From Notospermus geniculatus (taxonomy: Eukaryota > Nemertea > Pilidiophora > Heteronemertea > Lineidae): a stretch of DNA of 64,000 nt. This document shows positions 44,243 to 55,952 of the stretch, piece after piece. How positions within the stretch are numbered: position 1 is the stretch's first letter; each line of letters opens with the position of its first letter. The translations under genes were made by a program, and so were the position numbers. The notes under the pieces were generated by a model. The model had not been told where the DNA came from. It made no database searches and worked only from the letters and a program-made list of their open reading frames with translations. The stretch lies in assembly GCA_002633025.1 (NCBI GenBank), contig NMRB01000021.1, forward strand, positions 687,676 to 751,675, written 5' to 3'.

Positions 44243-44413
44243 GATGACTTGCAGTCTGACGTCATCGGGCTTGGTAAACATGATGCGTACGCATACTGGC
44301 GCCCGGCTCCACCAATGACGTTGCGTCATTTGATATGCGTGCGCAGACTGGCGCTGATGATGACGTCAAAATGACGTCATTTTGTAAACAAAAACGGCGT
44401 ACTGCAAGTCATC
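44243..44413. repeat. TGACGTCA-rich MITE with empty sites
   Basis: GATGACTTGCAGT .. ACTGCAAGTCATC, 171 bp, inserted in ATCACAATAAAATCAATAG. The uninterrupted target is present at about 13935 and 61937. It carries several ATGACGTCA motifs and GATGCGTACGCATACTGGCG. Confidence 0.75.
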
Positions 44414-44826
44414 TATAAAATCAATAGTTTTTTGCCAGTAAGGCCACATTTTTTTTATTCTTTGGTTCACGGGCCTAAAATCTATGTGGATAGTTGTCAT
44501 GAAAAGAAGCAACTATCCTACTTTAATTGACCAAATTATGTTCCACTGCTCACAGCACCTCCCAGTGGAGGTATATACATGTATGTACCACATTTCAGCT
44601 CAATAACCCCAAAGATGATGATCTGTGCCATGCTAATGGACTACGACAAACAACGACGAACGATGGGTGCGGCGTCACAACTAAAGCGCACCCAGTGAGC
44701 TAAAAACAATGCGCTCACATCGCCTCCCAGTAGCAGTAGTTCTACAGGTTCCTTATTAACTTTCATGACTTCATCAATGCAATATACTGATTCTTTTAAT
44801 TCCATCATAACTGTTTTGTTTTCCAG

Positions 44827-45025
44827 GTGTGGGCAGGCTTGGTTTTTCTCATCCTATGTATCACAAGTGCACTTGGTGAACTCTACTGCACAGAAGATAA
44901 AGACTGCAAACACTTTGGTGAATTGATCTGTTTGAAAGACAAGTGTGAAACTGGCATTTGTTCATGTAAACCAAGACATGCAGCACGCTTCTACGGAGAC
45001 TTGGGAAAATTCAAATGTGTACCAG
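44827..45025 (+). CDS. Copy 3 exon 2: signal core and module 1
   Basis: VWAGLVFLILCITSALGE then LYCTEDKDCKHFGELICL .. KCETGICSCKPRHAARFY .. FKCVP. The first base after the acceptor is G instead of C (Leu to Val). Very close to copy 4 exon 2. Confidence 0.75.
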
Positions 45026-48000
45026 GTGAGCCCTCTGTTTATATTCCATCCCACTCAAAGAAAAACTTCATTGACCATGTTGTGTAGAGTGGCTTTGAAG
45101 GGGGTTCAATACGGTTCAAAACTGAGATCGCCCAGACACTGTGAGGGCGTTTGCCATTGACCGCCACCCCGTTTTTGAAACCACGAGATTTTAAAAATGT
45201 TTGAAATTTTGACGGCATTTCTCAAAACCGGGAATCACTGATTTGCTGTCTCGTTGCTACCTTGTTGCCACCTTTCAGAACCCTTCAGAACCGCAGAAAA
45301 AAATGACTTAACGATTTAGGAAGGTGGAAGTAGGTTAGACTGGTTCCCGTCTTTGCCGCTCCACCCGCTGGCGCTCCTGTTCTGCTATACAAAGACAGGT
45401 CCGCGGTGCCATCTTGGATGCACGAATGACGTAGTTCTAGGTTATTTATGGAACATCAACAAGGAAACCCCCTATATGTTAAACATCGCGCCCAAACTAA
45501 AAATCTCAACTGTCATGAAAAATTCGGTAAAACTTTGCAGTTCTCGATAAAATAGAGATTGCTTTGGCGCCGGAATCAATTCAGCAGCAGCAAGGGGTAC
45601 GCATAGGGCCTATTGAGGCTCTGAAGAAGGCATCGAGGAAGTAGTCGTGTGCATGCCTTCTGTTGTTGAGGAGAAAGTGACCCACTCACCTCGTAATCTA
45701 CAACCCAAAGGCAGCCTCCTGTTATCCCAGTGTCTTATCCCCGCAGGGTCAGTCCAAACACACATGCTACATGCATACCGGTACTATCCTGGGGCTTATA
45801 CACATGATACATGCTCTCAAACACGAAATACTCGATCCACGTGCGTTTTCTATATTTAGTAAAATGGTCAAAACATTGCGCAAATACCTGCGCAGAACAT
45901 ATGCGCAACAAGGATGCGCAGTAGATTCGACCGGAATCCCGGCCCAAGATGGTGCCCCGGACCTGTCGTTGTATAGCTGAGCGCCATAAATGTGCAGCGG
46001 CAATGACGTGAACCAGTCTAGAAGTAGGTGGCAACACAGTGAGAACTAGGTAGCTAGGTCACAACACGGTTCAGCCGTCATTTTCCCAGTGACTTAGGCA
46101 AATGACCATGGGAGACACCTGCTGAGCAATTGCTCAAATAGTGACTGCTCCATAGACCATGGTGTGGTGACAGTTTAATTAACACTTAATTGAATGAAAT
46201 GACCAGGGCCATTGTGCTCACCTCTGTGATAAGTCTCTCGTGTGGTAAAGTAAAACTGACACTCATGGCAAATGATGAAGAATCAGTACAGACAAGATAA
46301 AGCTGAACACACCAAACTATTTCATCTGATCAGCAATAATTTAATCAGTGACATAAACTGAGTCGAAGACCATCAGAAGGAGTTAGTGGTGTGAGCAAAC
46401 CGCTTTCCTGTGTTGGACGCAGATGTCAAAAATTCTATTTTTCAAGATGGCCACCTGGCGGCCATATTTGAAGTACGGTATGTTGGAACTGAAATCTTAG
46501 CATAAATGTAGAGGATACTTTCATAGATATTTAGGCAACATAAAACCATCTTAAAGGAGCTGGACGTCCAAGTTGTAAACACTCACTCACTGGTTCTCTA
46601 TCCACGCGACGCCTGCGGTGCTGCCACCTATTGTCGGTGATATGTACTGACGTGAATATCGTGAGTGAGTTGCATCGGACCGGGAACCAGTCTAACGATC
46701 ACGGGGCGCTACTGGTGCTGCCACCTGCACGAAGGAATAAAACTAGTTTGCCGACCATGTTTGTAAACAAACCAGCTTGTTTACAACTTCGGCGTCTAAC
46801 TCCTTTAACATTTTACTATTGATTAGATATGGCCCGAAGTTAATTTTTCAAGATGGCTGACTGGCGGCCATATTTGACGTCCATTCTAACCGAAATTTGC
46901 AATATGTTTAGAAGGTACCTAGATACATGATTTGGCAAGGTAACATCCAACTTACTCCTACTTATGAGATATGGGTCAAAGTCCTTTTTTCAAGATGGCT
47001 TCCTAGCGGCCATATTTGAAGTCCGATTGGGTCAAAATTTGGTGCAATTGTAGAGGGTGCCTAGATATATCTTCACACCAAATCAAAACCCTCTTTGTCA
47101 AATAGCCATGAAATGTGCCACCAAACAGTGGATTTTGAACTTTGACCTCTGTGACCTTGAAAAAGAGGTCAAATCAAAAACCCGGGATTTATGTGATGAA
47201 GTCTCATCAGAGGAACCCACCATAAAAGTTTCATGGTTCTAGCTAGCAGCATTCAGGAGATACGGGCCAAAGAAGGTTTTCACAAAGTGCCCCCTACCGG
47301 CCAGAATGTAAAACTGGCAGCGCCAAGTTTCCGTCCAGAGATAGTTTTTACCATAGGGTACCTGTACACCAAGTTTCAAGCTTCTAAGCCTAGCGGTTTA
47401 GAAACGTGCCACCCTTGTTAACGATGACGGACAACGGACAACACGCCATAAGAAAAGCTCACCTCATAGAGCTAGAAATAATTTTCCTAGTCCCTTTAAT
47501 GTTTTGGTATACACGGTGCTGCCACCTGTCCAAGGAAAAATAACTATTATACTCAACCATGTAAATAAACAAACCATAATGTTTACAATTTGAACTAGAG
47601 CACCTTTAAGTAAAAAATTTGGTTTCATAGTCGTATCCTCCCATATAGCAGGGCTTTGGTCTCCATCCCTTCATACACTCAGAGTGTGAGTGGATGAAGA
47701 GGAGGGAGGTAAAAACCCCTGCTGTGGGAGGATAGATTACTTCAGGACATAGAAAAGATGTCGATTTTTTAATTTTGCACACGCATTATTTTATTCCTAG
47801 GTATCCCTTCACCTTAAGAGAACCTGTCAGAGCTAACACTGAATCATGCCTGATATTTTTCAGTTTTCATTTAAATGCAATTTTCAATATTTCATTTCAG
47901 TGAAGAAAATTGGCGAGACATGTTCACCTGATGGCAGAAAAGGTTTATGTGGAGCTCCAGATTCAGTCTGCAATGGCAAGAATAAATGTGAATGCAAAGC

Positions 48001-51000
48001 TACATACACACCGGGAAATGGAATGGAGATGTGCTTTAAAGAAAAAGTCCGTGCGCCTGGGGAGTACTGTCTTCTTCCTGACATCGGCTGCACATCGAAG
48101 GCTGGCATTAACAATGTCATTGGCGCGGTCACCCCATCTCATATACCCTGTCCAAAAGCAGAGCATCTGATACTCACAAACGAATTTTCTCCGACAAAAT
48201 TCCTCTCGTCAACATACCCAATTTGTATAAAGAGTAAGTACACAAATATCCACTGTATATGTAAATTAGGGGGGGATGAGATTTTGAGGGTTCATAGTGG
48301 ATTTGGCAAGTCATTGAAAGGTATTTCATTGGGCTGTTGTAACATGTTATATGTCACATATTTTCACATCGAATCATTGATTTAAGGACATTTTATTCCT
48401 AAAATTGTATGTTTTCCATTTTCCCCGGAATTCAAAGACAGCAGCGATTGTAGTGTTCATAAGTTGTACCTTAATAGGAGCTGTCAGCGAGTTGACCAAT
48501 AGGTGTCACTACGGCCCAATTCAATGCATAGGCGGATGAGATTTTGACGGTTCATAGTGGATTTGTAACATATGTCACATATTTTCAATCGAATCATCGA
48601 TTTACGGACATTTAATTGCTAGTAGTACAATTGTATGTTTTCCATTTTCGCCAGAATTCAAAGACGACAGCGATTGTAGTGTTCATCAGCTACACACGAG
48701 GCATATGAACTATAGTATTTAGAGACCTGTATTTTATTTTTTACAGATGTGTTTGGGTCGAAATGCAAGGAGGATGTGGACTGCACGAATATTAAAGAGA
48801 AAAATCCTGCCGGTGGTGAATTGTCTGGGCTCTGTGACACAACTACAAAGAAGTGTAAATGCAAAACCGCTGGGCTGGTTCCTGATTCTGATGGGACACA
48901 CTGTGGAGAACGTAAGCATGAACTCAATCATTTAACCCTTTAGGCGCCATATCGCCCAAACGCGCCCAAGCCTGCATAATCCCATATAGCCCAAACCCAC
49001 CCGTGTGATTTCCGGCCGTCACAGAGGCAACCAACCAACAAAAAAAAAATTTAACCTCGGCTCCAACTGTATCATGTAGCCAGTGTTATAAGCTACAAAA
49101 TGAACATCATTGTTCTACTGTATCTTCAACTTTTTCTTTTTGTCATTTGAGGAAAACCAAGGTAGGGTAAAAAAATGTGAAAGGCACTGGGAAAAAAGCT
49201 GACCTAATTGATACATTCCTGGCGCCTAATGGGTTTACACCCATTACCAACTTTCAGCGACATGATGACGTCACCTGCGAGACGAGCAGTCCCGTGACGT
49301 CGCGACTTTCTACAGTGTACATCTGCCCGCGGAATGCACGGTACAACGGGATAAATTGATCACTGCGTCAAACTAACTCACAAACTCCGAAATGCCCCCC
49401 TCTAATTTTAAAATTGACATACTGACGAACATTTTGACACCAAGAATACTGTATTTCATCAAAATCATGCCGTTTAAATGGGTTTTACCATTGAAAATGG
49501 CGTGATTTCGATGTCTCAACTTCGACTCAAAAATGGAAGCGAGTGAAGTCTGTTGAAATACAGTATTCTTGGTGTCAAAATGTTCGTCAGTATGTCAATT
49601 TTAAAATTAGAGGGGGGCATTTCGGAGTTTGTGAGTAGTTTGACGCAGTGATCAATTTATCCCGTTGTACCGTGCATTCTCCGGGCAGATGTACACTGTA
49701 GAAAGTCGCGACATCACGGGACTGCGCGTCCCGCGGGTGACGTCATCATGTCGCTGAAAGTTGGTAATGCAATGCTCTGTGACCAGATTCCACAATGCTG
49801 CTACCATAGCATTAGCAAAAATAGACAAAGGATCTTTTTTGGTAGTAGGTAGGATACCACTTGACATCAACTCCTCATCCAAAGTTGCCACTAGAAACAT
49901 CCTAAGAACATCAGGGGTTCTTAGTGCGCTCCCTTCGTCACGGCACACAAACATTTGTGTGCGGTGACGAAGCGAGCGAGCAGTAAGAACCCCTGATGTT
50001 CTCAGGATGACAACAAATGGCACTGGATGGAGTATTTTGTTGTAAAGGTGGCACAGTTAAAAGGAATAAACTCTTCGAGAAAATAGGATTTAAGCTGTCT
50101 CATGGTGTCATGTTTTCCCAGTTCGCCCTTGGTGGTTATAGGTCTCAGGTTAGGTTTAACTATAGAAATTGTTTAGTAAGTAAATGGGCAAAAAGGGGAT
50201 AAACCATCTCACACTGCCTGAACTGATCTACATTCCAGCTCTAGGATTTGGAGATGTGTGTTCAGATGCACTGGGTGCTCCGATTAACGATCCAACTTCA
50301 AAGAAGAGGAAAGTATGCGATGCAGGGAAAGGTCTAACGTGTGGGGATCCTTGTAGTTCAATTATAGAGGTGAAGAAGTGTGAATGTGCTGCAACACACA
50401 TTAAATCAGGGAGTACCTGCACTCCTCGTAAGTATTCCTGTGAAACAAACTCATCCCCCATCAAGCGCATCTAGCGTAACAGCTGTACATGAAATTTATC
50501 GATAGCCAGGGCCGACCGCACAGAAAGTCCGATAGTGCTACCGGCGCCTATCAGCAGTTAGTTATAATGCATTTTCCCATTAACTAAATCGCCAACAGGC
50601 ACCAAAAGCACTATCGGAGTTTCTGTGCAGTCGGCCCTGTGTTCTTCCAATTTAGAGAAAGGGTAACAAGAATTTCACTGTGTTTATGTCCCAGTTGCTA
50701 CCAAAAATACATACGTTACACAATTGACCTCCGTTTATCCGTGTACCTTCCTCTGACGTGGCGCGGAAGGTTTCCTTCAGTTCATTACGTATGGTACGGG
50801 TATGTCACGCGTCTCTGTTGCGTGATGTCGGGTGAATGACCTTTCGTCTTCACTGCATGCCTTCCATGACGCCGCGCCACGTCCTCGGAAGATACGAGGA
50901 TGGTATGTGAATGACGCTGCATGTGGTATGTGGGTGGTGTGCGGCGCAGAAGGGAGGTCAATTGTGCAACGTACTGTAACACCAAAAATATACAACTTGA

Positions 51001-54000
51001 AAATCACCAATTTTTCCATATGTTCAACAGCATGTTTTGGCCGAACTATTCAACCAATATATTACTAATTTCTCTAGCAATATGGAAAGATGAGGTCTTT
51101 TTCTAAACGATGACATTTGTTACAGCTTTAAGTTCCAAGTATTAATTGACAATAGCGCCCGAAAAGTGACTACTCCAAGCCCCATTTCTCTTGACGCACA
51201 CCATGTTTCCCGAGTGAAATCTTGAAATTTAATTTCATTTGCTCTGAGCAGATGGCACACTTTTTCCATATTTGGAAATGTGGTATTTGCATAAGGCGGT
51301 CAAATTCTGGAATCCTCGTAACACAACCAATGAGAGCCAAGACATCGGTTGCCATTCTTGGAAACTCGTTAAATTAAAGTGCCATCTTACGGGAACAAAT
51401 TATAGTTATCACCCGGGAAGCTGGCTGTACGAAATGCCGAAAACGAAGCCTAAACAACCCATCTTTGGAGCGCTATATCTCACCTATTTCGGGGCACTGA
51501 CTCGTCAGACAAGTCCCGTGTGGTAGGAAAAGACTTCTATTTTCGATTAAGATACAGAAACCACAAGAAAATGCTGGGGTGATAGCATTTTTTATTGAAA
51601 GAAAGTTGCCAGATTTGCGGATTTCAAGTTGTATATTTTTGGTGTCATATATTTTTGTTAATACCACATACCAGCGGGTAGCCTACTTAAAGGAGCACGG
51701 TATGGGATCTCCATCTAGCGGCAGCAATACGAACTCATTTAATAATTGATATTTTTCACCAAAACCCAAAAGAGCAGTAGCTTACCCCACATTCCTAACC
51801 ACAAAAATCACTGATAACTTGATCTGATGGTCTTCAGTGAGAAAAACCAATAACACCGCATCAGCGACTGGAGAGACATCTCACGTCTGTCTGATGAACT
51901 AACACACCGGAAGAGTCGGCGTAATCGCAACTGCCATAAAAAACTTAACTTGTAAATGTTATTTTACACAGGGAAGGACGGCGACGCCTGCTTTGGAGAC
52001 TCGAATTGCAAGGGAATTTCTCCAACAGCTGTCTGTGTCGATAAGAAATGCAAAGCTGTTTCACGTGAGTTGTTGTTGAACTTATTCAGCATCATGACCT
52101 GCCAATTTCCTGATCTATGTATCAAGTTTACCATAACATGGCCAGCGGTGGAGGATTATATTTGACCTGGCTGAAGAGAACTACTTTCCTTGGAATATAT
52201 TTCCAACAAACTCATCCTTTTCGCCTGCAGATTTTAAATGTTTCTCTTTAATAGCCACAGCATTCTCTTTTCTATAACAGCTCCTGAAGTGCTGCATAAC
52301 TTGCTCTGTTGTCTGCTGGGTCCCAGTTAGGATAATTTTCTGTGCCATTTCGATTCCCACACCCCATTTTATTTTCTAGGGGGTCCCACCCCATACCCCA
52401 TACCCTCTATCATGGTACATATTGGTGACACCACGCCTTAGAAACTGGCTAAAGGGATTGGCAGTCGACCCGGTGTTTAAGATTTTTGTTATTTATATTG
52501 TTACTGACAAGTTTCTAAAGTCCAATCACAGGTAGTAGAAATGTTGCTAATGAAAAGTGCCCTTTTTCGCAGTTTTGAGTGTCCATCATCGTAAATCTTC
52601 GATGTATTAGGTTTATTCCAAGCCACCTTTTCACCTTGATGTTGTTTTTGCAGACATTTTCCATGCCATTCAGGGCTTTCAATTTCCAGGTAGAACTACC
52701 GTTAAATGGTAGCGCCCAAATTAGCCGTGCCCAAAATTTTAAGTTTAAAAAAAAATTTTGTTTGAAAATTTATTTTTTTTGAAATTTTTTTTGAAAAAAA
52801 AATTTTAAATTTTGTTTTCGTTCCGCTGTCTTACGAGCATGATGATATGGCGAATGATGAGAACGAAATCAATGATTTTTGCAATGATATGGCCGATAAA
52901 GGGCCCGGAGCTAGCTCTGAAGTGGGCAGTATAAGGGTGACATCTGCTTTGGAAATAACATCTGAAAGTGTAAAAAAAATTGTGGACAACTGAGAAAAGA
53001 TTTAATAAAAAAAGATTTTATTTGTGAGCATCACTGAATCTTGCTGTTTTTTCTTTATAAGATGTCTTCATATCATCTGTACCCATCATGTAAGGCAGGC
53101 GTGGCCGCGCAAAAATGTGCCAAAAATAGGCCTCTTGAATTTGACAAGTCGCCCATGGGCGATGCGCTCAGCTGACATATGACATTTGTGAAGTTATTGA
53201 TGAAGCAGTTATCAAGTTATCAATAGGCCTAGAATGCCCCATCCAAGGTCGCCACCTGGCAGTCACAGGCTTAAAGGAGATGGACGTCCAAGTTGTAAAC
53301 ACTCACTCAGTGGTTCTCTGTCCACGCAACGCCTGCAGTGCTGCCACCTATTTTCGGTGATTTGTACTGACGTGAATATCGTGAGTGAGTTGCATTGGAC
53401 CGGGCACCAGTCTAACGATCACGGGGCGCGGTGTTGCCACCTTCAGGAAGGAATAAAACTAGTTTGCTGGCCACCAGTTTGTTTACAACTTGGACGTCGA
53501 GCTCCTTTAAAGGGAGACATGCGAAAAATATTGCCCGGCGGGCACAAGTTGTCTGAGTTGTAGCTCTGTCTGTTAATACACGGTGACACTAGGCTATATA
53601 CAGGCCCTGTAGAGCTATTAGTGAGCTTAGAACACGTATCTAACCAAAAAACACTAGATTGTAAAAAACACACCCCAAGCTCACGAATTTATGAGTTCGT
53701 GGTGTGTTTTTAGATACATTTGGTTAGAAAAGTGTTCGAAACTCACTGATAGTGATAGCTCTACAGGCGCCTGTGATATAGCGTAGTGTTACCGTGTATC
53801 AGGAGCGGATCCAGAATCATGGGAAAGAGGGGGCACAGCCCGCCCACATCGTGGAAAACCTCGGTCAAATTTTAACATCTTTTCAAAATTTCGGAATTTC
53901 CCGGTCACTTTTAAAGATTTTCCACAAAATAGAGGGGGCACGAGCCGGGTGTGCTCCCCCTGGATCCGCGCCTGTGTATTAACAGACGGCGCTACAACTC

Positions 54001-54914
54001 GGACAACTTCTGCCCGCCGGGCAATATTTTTCGCATGTCTCCCTTTAAGGCCTAGGCTAGGCCTAGCTAGGCCTACTACTGGAAGTTGACATGTTGGAGC
54101 ACAACCAAACTCAATAGGATGCATGATCTGATACAAATGACACTACACACATGGCAAAATGAAGCTGAATGAACAAGCCATTCTCAAGTTATGGAGCAGA
54201 GCACAAAGTCCCAGACAGTCTGCACCACAGTTGGCCATATATTGCCATTGGAAGTTGGGAGCTGATGATGAGATCACAAAAAGCATGATGAGCTGTGCAG
54301 AAAGGCTGTTCTTGCTTTTACTTTAGTCAGCACAAGCCCACAGAAAGTTTGACATCATCCACAGACAGCATAAAATGGTGACATCATCAGCAGTGCATAA
54401 AGGGTATTCTTGCTTTCCAGCAGAAGCCCATTAGTTCATCCACAGACAGTATAAATGGTGACATCATCAAGCGGGAAATTCAAATACCCCTGTTTCATAT
54501 TTCTGCAGATTGTGCCCCCTGGTGGACAAACATTGAAAAATTTACCCCCAGAGAATGTAAAGAAATAATTAAGCTATACAACCTGCCATTTATAGTTTGA
54601 TGTATTTTCTCTAGGCTGAGTTATTTGGATTTTTCATTTTACGGAAAATGCCCCCTGAAGAGCAGAATGTAGGTCAAATCGCAAAAATTTTTGGTTCTGT
54701 TTCGAGTCCTCCCTAGGGCCTACCTCTCCACCAACTTTCATGACCCTGGGCCNNNNNNNNNNNNNNNNNNNNNNNNNNNNNNNNNNNNNNNNNNNNNNNN
54801 NNNNNNNNNNNNNNNNNNNNNNNNGATGGAAGTGGTGTGGACAGCATAAGGCCACAACTGGTAATCATCACACTTGGAATACTGATACATGTAGCTCTGA
54901 AAACCACACTATAG
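44827..54914 (+). CDS. Cys-rich secreted protein, copy 3 (exon 1 missing)
   Basis: Exons 44827-45025, 47901-48233, 48747-48911, 50239-50427, 51972-52064 and the visible part of the last exon 54825-54914 (its start is in the gap). All frames and visible splice sites are intact with the family's phase pattern, but no promoter or exon 1 was found upstream. Modules: VWAGLVFLILCITSALG signal core, then Cys modules 1-5, then a hydrophobic C-terminus with a two-residue His-Val insertion. Either the gene uses an unrelated upstream first exon (possibly in the 41813-42094 gap) or it is a recently silenced copy. Intron 6 is enlarged by TTAA MITEs. Confidence 0.65.
45338..46027. repeat. Foldback element in copy 3 intron 2
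   Basis: TAGACTGGTTCCCGTC near 45346 and GAACCAGTCTAGAAG near 46010 form inverted ends, with inner matches GGCGCTC / GAGCGCC and ATACAAAGACAGGTCCG / CGGACCTGTCGTTGTAT. About 690 bp, body moderately diverged. Confidence 0.55.
46430..47470 (+). repeat. GTGAGCTAA-type interspersed repeats in copy 3 intron 2
   Basis: Repeated GATGGCCACCTGGCGGCCATA segments and TTTGAACTTTGACCTCTGTG, ending with an ACGACGGAC-like run and AAAAGCTCACC. Matches 29.8-30.17 kb. Interrupted by the MITE 46551-46808. Confidence 0.65.
46551..46808. repeat. TTAA-flanked MITE (GGACGTCCAAGTTG family)
   Basis: TTAAAGGAGCTGGACGTCCA .. TTCGGCGTCTAACTCCTTTAA, 258 bp; close relative of 53271-53510. Confidence 0.75.
47635..47732. 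repeat. Hairpin MITE, second copy of 11394-11488
   Basis: ATCCTCCCATATAGCAGGGC .. CCTGCTGTGGGAGGAT with GATGAAGAGGAGGGAGG on the right arm. Confidence 0.75.
47901..48233 (+). CDS. Copy 3 exon 3: module 2
   Basis: 111 codons: VKKIGETCSPDGRKGLCGAP .. NKCECKATYTPGNGMEMC .. STYPICIK. Ten cysteines, donor GTAAGT; no MITE follows, giving the empty site for the copy 2 element. Confidence 0.75.
48747..48911 (+). CDS. Copy 3 exon 4: module 3 (EB-like)
   Basis: 55 codons: NVFGSKCKEDVDCTNIKE .. GLCDTTTKKCKCKTAGLV .. HCGE, donor GTAAGC. Shortest Cys2-Cys3 linker of the three copies. Confidence 0.75.
49242..49769. mobile_element. 528-bp foldback in copy 3 intron 4
   Basis: CATTACCAACTTTCAGCGAC .. mirrored ..GTCGCTGAAAGTTGGTAATG. 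Arms are about 230 bases and nearly perfect, including AGTATTCTTGGTGTCAAAAT and its mirror. Confidence 0.8.
49903..50003. repeat. Hairpin GAACATCAGGGGTTCTTAGTG
   Basis: GAACATCAGGGGTTCTTA is mirrored by TAAGAACCCCTGATGTTC, with CGTCACGGCACACAAA / TTTGTGTGCGGTGACG in the stem. About 100 bp, very well matched. Confidence 0.75.
50239..50427 (+). CDS. Copy 3 exon 5: module 4
   Basis: 63 codons: PLGFGDVCSDALGAPIND .. KVCDAGKGLTCGDPCSS .. CECAATHIKSGSTCTP. Cysteine positions conserved while the linkers differ strongly from copies 1 and 2. Confidence 0.75.
50511..50638. repeat. Hairpin GCCGACCGCACAGAAA
   Basis: GCCGACCGCACAGAAAGTCC is mirrored by GGAGTTTCTGTGCAGTCGGC, with CCGATAGTGCT / AGCACTATCGG. 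In copy 3 intron 5. Confidence 0.7.
50699..50980. repeat. MITE CACAATTGACCTCC, inverted relative of 35089-35360
   Basis: Same terminal CACAATTGACCTCC / GGAGGTCAATTGTG arms; internal order is the reverse of the copy 2 element (TCACGCGTCTCTGTTGCGTG first). Confidence 0.7.
51972..52064 (+). CDS. Copy 3 exon 6: module 5
   Basis: 31 codons: RKDGDACFGDSNCKGISP then TAVCVDKKCKAVS; donor GTGAGT. Confidence 0.75.
53271..53510. repeat. TTAA-flanked MITE (GGACGTCCAAGTTG family)
   Basis: TTAAAGGAGATGGACGTCCA .. CTTGGACGTCGAGCTCCTTTAA, 240 bp. Its right TTAA is the left border of the next element. Confidence 0.8.
53507..54048. repeat. TTAA-flanked foldback with two nested inserts
   Basis: TTAAAGGGAGACATGCGAAA .. 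TTTTCGCATGTCTCCCTTTAA. The arms share AATATTGCCCGGCGGGC. Between them is a palindrome (about 53575-53800: TACACGGTGACACTA / TAGTGTTACCGTGTA) and a second inverted unit (about 53801-53972: GGAGCGGATCCAGAATC / CTGGATCCGCGCC). Confidence 0.75.
54190..54475 (+). repeat. Two direct repeats of about 105 bp
   Basis: TTCTTGCTTT .. AGCCCA .. CATCCACAGACAGCATAAAATGGTGACATCATCA occurs twice in tandem (about 54305-54390 and 54405-54475) with small differences. Confidence 0.6.
54753..54824. other. Assembly gap (72 N)
   Basis: Run of N immediately before the coding part of copy 3 exon 7; it hides the acceptor. Confidence 0.95.
54825..54914 (+). CDS. Copy 3 exon 7 (5' end in gap)
   Basis: In frame after the N run: DGSGVDSIRPQ then LVIITLGILIHVALKTTL, stop TAG at 54912-54914. 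A six-base insertion CATGTA (54888-54893) adds His-Val to the hydrophobic run, and a CTG-ATG to CTA change shortens the end by one residue. The acceptor is not visible. Confidence 0.65.
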   Translation, partial: DGSGVDSIRPQLVIITLGILIHVALKTTL

Positions 54915-55131
54915 GGAAAATCATCAAGTAAAATGGGAACTTGAACTCACTTATTCCACTCTAAGACAGGAGCAAAAAAATTTGAGGGTGCCATATTTTG
55001 AAAGGAAAATCCTATGAAAAGGATTTTACATGCAGGGCCAATGTTTCCACACTTTTAATAGTTTTATGTACATGTTTATATGTAGGCCTACATGTATATA
55101 AACATACCTTATACATGTATGTCACATATTA

Positions 55132-55628
55132 TACAGGGTGGTCCAAAAAAACTTACAAGCATACTTCCACTACCCAGAGCCCAAAAGTACTGATGGTATT
55201 GGATGGAGAATCTTTCTGGAAGAAAGAAGACACCAAAATATCCTGATTCGAGCTGCAGACCCTATTTTTGTAAAGCAAGGTCGAGGCCTTTGGTGAATTG
55301 TTCCATACTGAACAATTAAGAGCATACACAACAGCGTAGCCTTGTAACTACATGTAACAAAAGGATTATCCTGTGGAAAGGTCAAACAAAAAATGAAGTC
55401 AGGTACATGTACATGTAGAACATGAAAATCAAACTTCAATCATGCGGAATTAGTTTGAGGACCACTGAGTTCGCTTCACAAAAATGGCTCTGGAGGTAAA
55501 ACTACTGGACCGAAACGAGGTATCTTGGTCTTATTTTTCTTCTAGAAAGATTCTCTATCCATTCATACCAATGGTTTGGGACTGAGGGTGGTGGAAGTAT
55601 ACTTGTGCGTTTTTTGGACCACCCTGTA
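55132..55628. mobile_element. Mariner-like MITE (TACAGGGTGGTCC ends)
   Basis: TACAGGGTGGTCCAAAAAAA .. TTTTTTGGACCACCCTGTA, 497 bp; TA at both borders. The inner arms repeat GGAGAATCTTTCTGGAAGAA and its mirror. The TIR is a typical Tc1/mariner terminus. Better preserved than 7411-7770. Confidence 0.8.
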
Positions 55629-55759
55629 TATTGCTTACGACTCCCTAATTAAATTAGAAACTGATTAGTATCAATTTGGGTGTGTGCATTGACATCTGAC
55701 ATTTATTAATTATGCACAAGATCATGAACAGGGAAGGCTGACTGTTCAAAAATTTGTGC

Positions 55760-55952
55760 TTAAAGGAGCCCGGTATTGCCACTTTTTCTCGACAGCCGGC
55801 GCCACTCTCCAACCTTAGGGACCAACTACGTTATCGGTGAATCGACCACATTTTATAATGGATTTCAGTAATTTGTGTTGCTGCCACTATGTGGCTCCCT
55901 CTATGTCAGCAGTCAAATTAACCATTAGCGATCGCATACCGTGCTCCTTTAA
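55760..55952. repeat. TTAA-flanked MITE (AAGGAGCACGGTA family)
   Basis: TTAAAGGAGCCCGGTATTGC .. CATACCGTGCTCCTTTAA. Shares its right TTAA with the next MITE. Confidence 0.8.

Larger units (their letters stand above)
42496..44826. other. Copy 3 intron 1 remnant and flank; no exon 1
   Basis: From about 42890 onward the sequence aligns with intron 1 of copy 4 (CCTGCATTCCC near 42919 versus 59201; the block 43430-43860 versus 60480-61620 is nearly identical). Just upstream (TATAATTCCTCCAAG, 42870-42884) it aligns with DNA that lies 700-1000 bases before exon 1 in copies 2 and 4. The promoter and exon 1 in between are missing. Confidence 0.55.
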
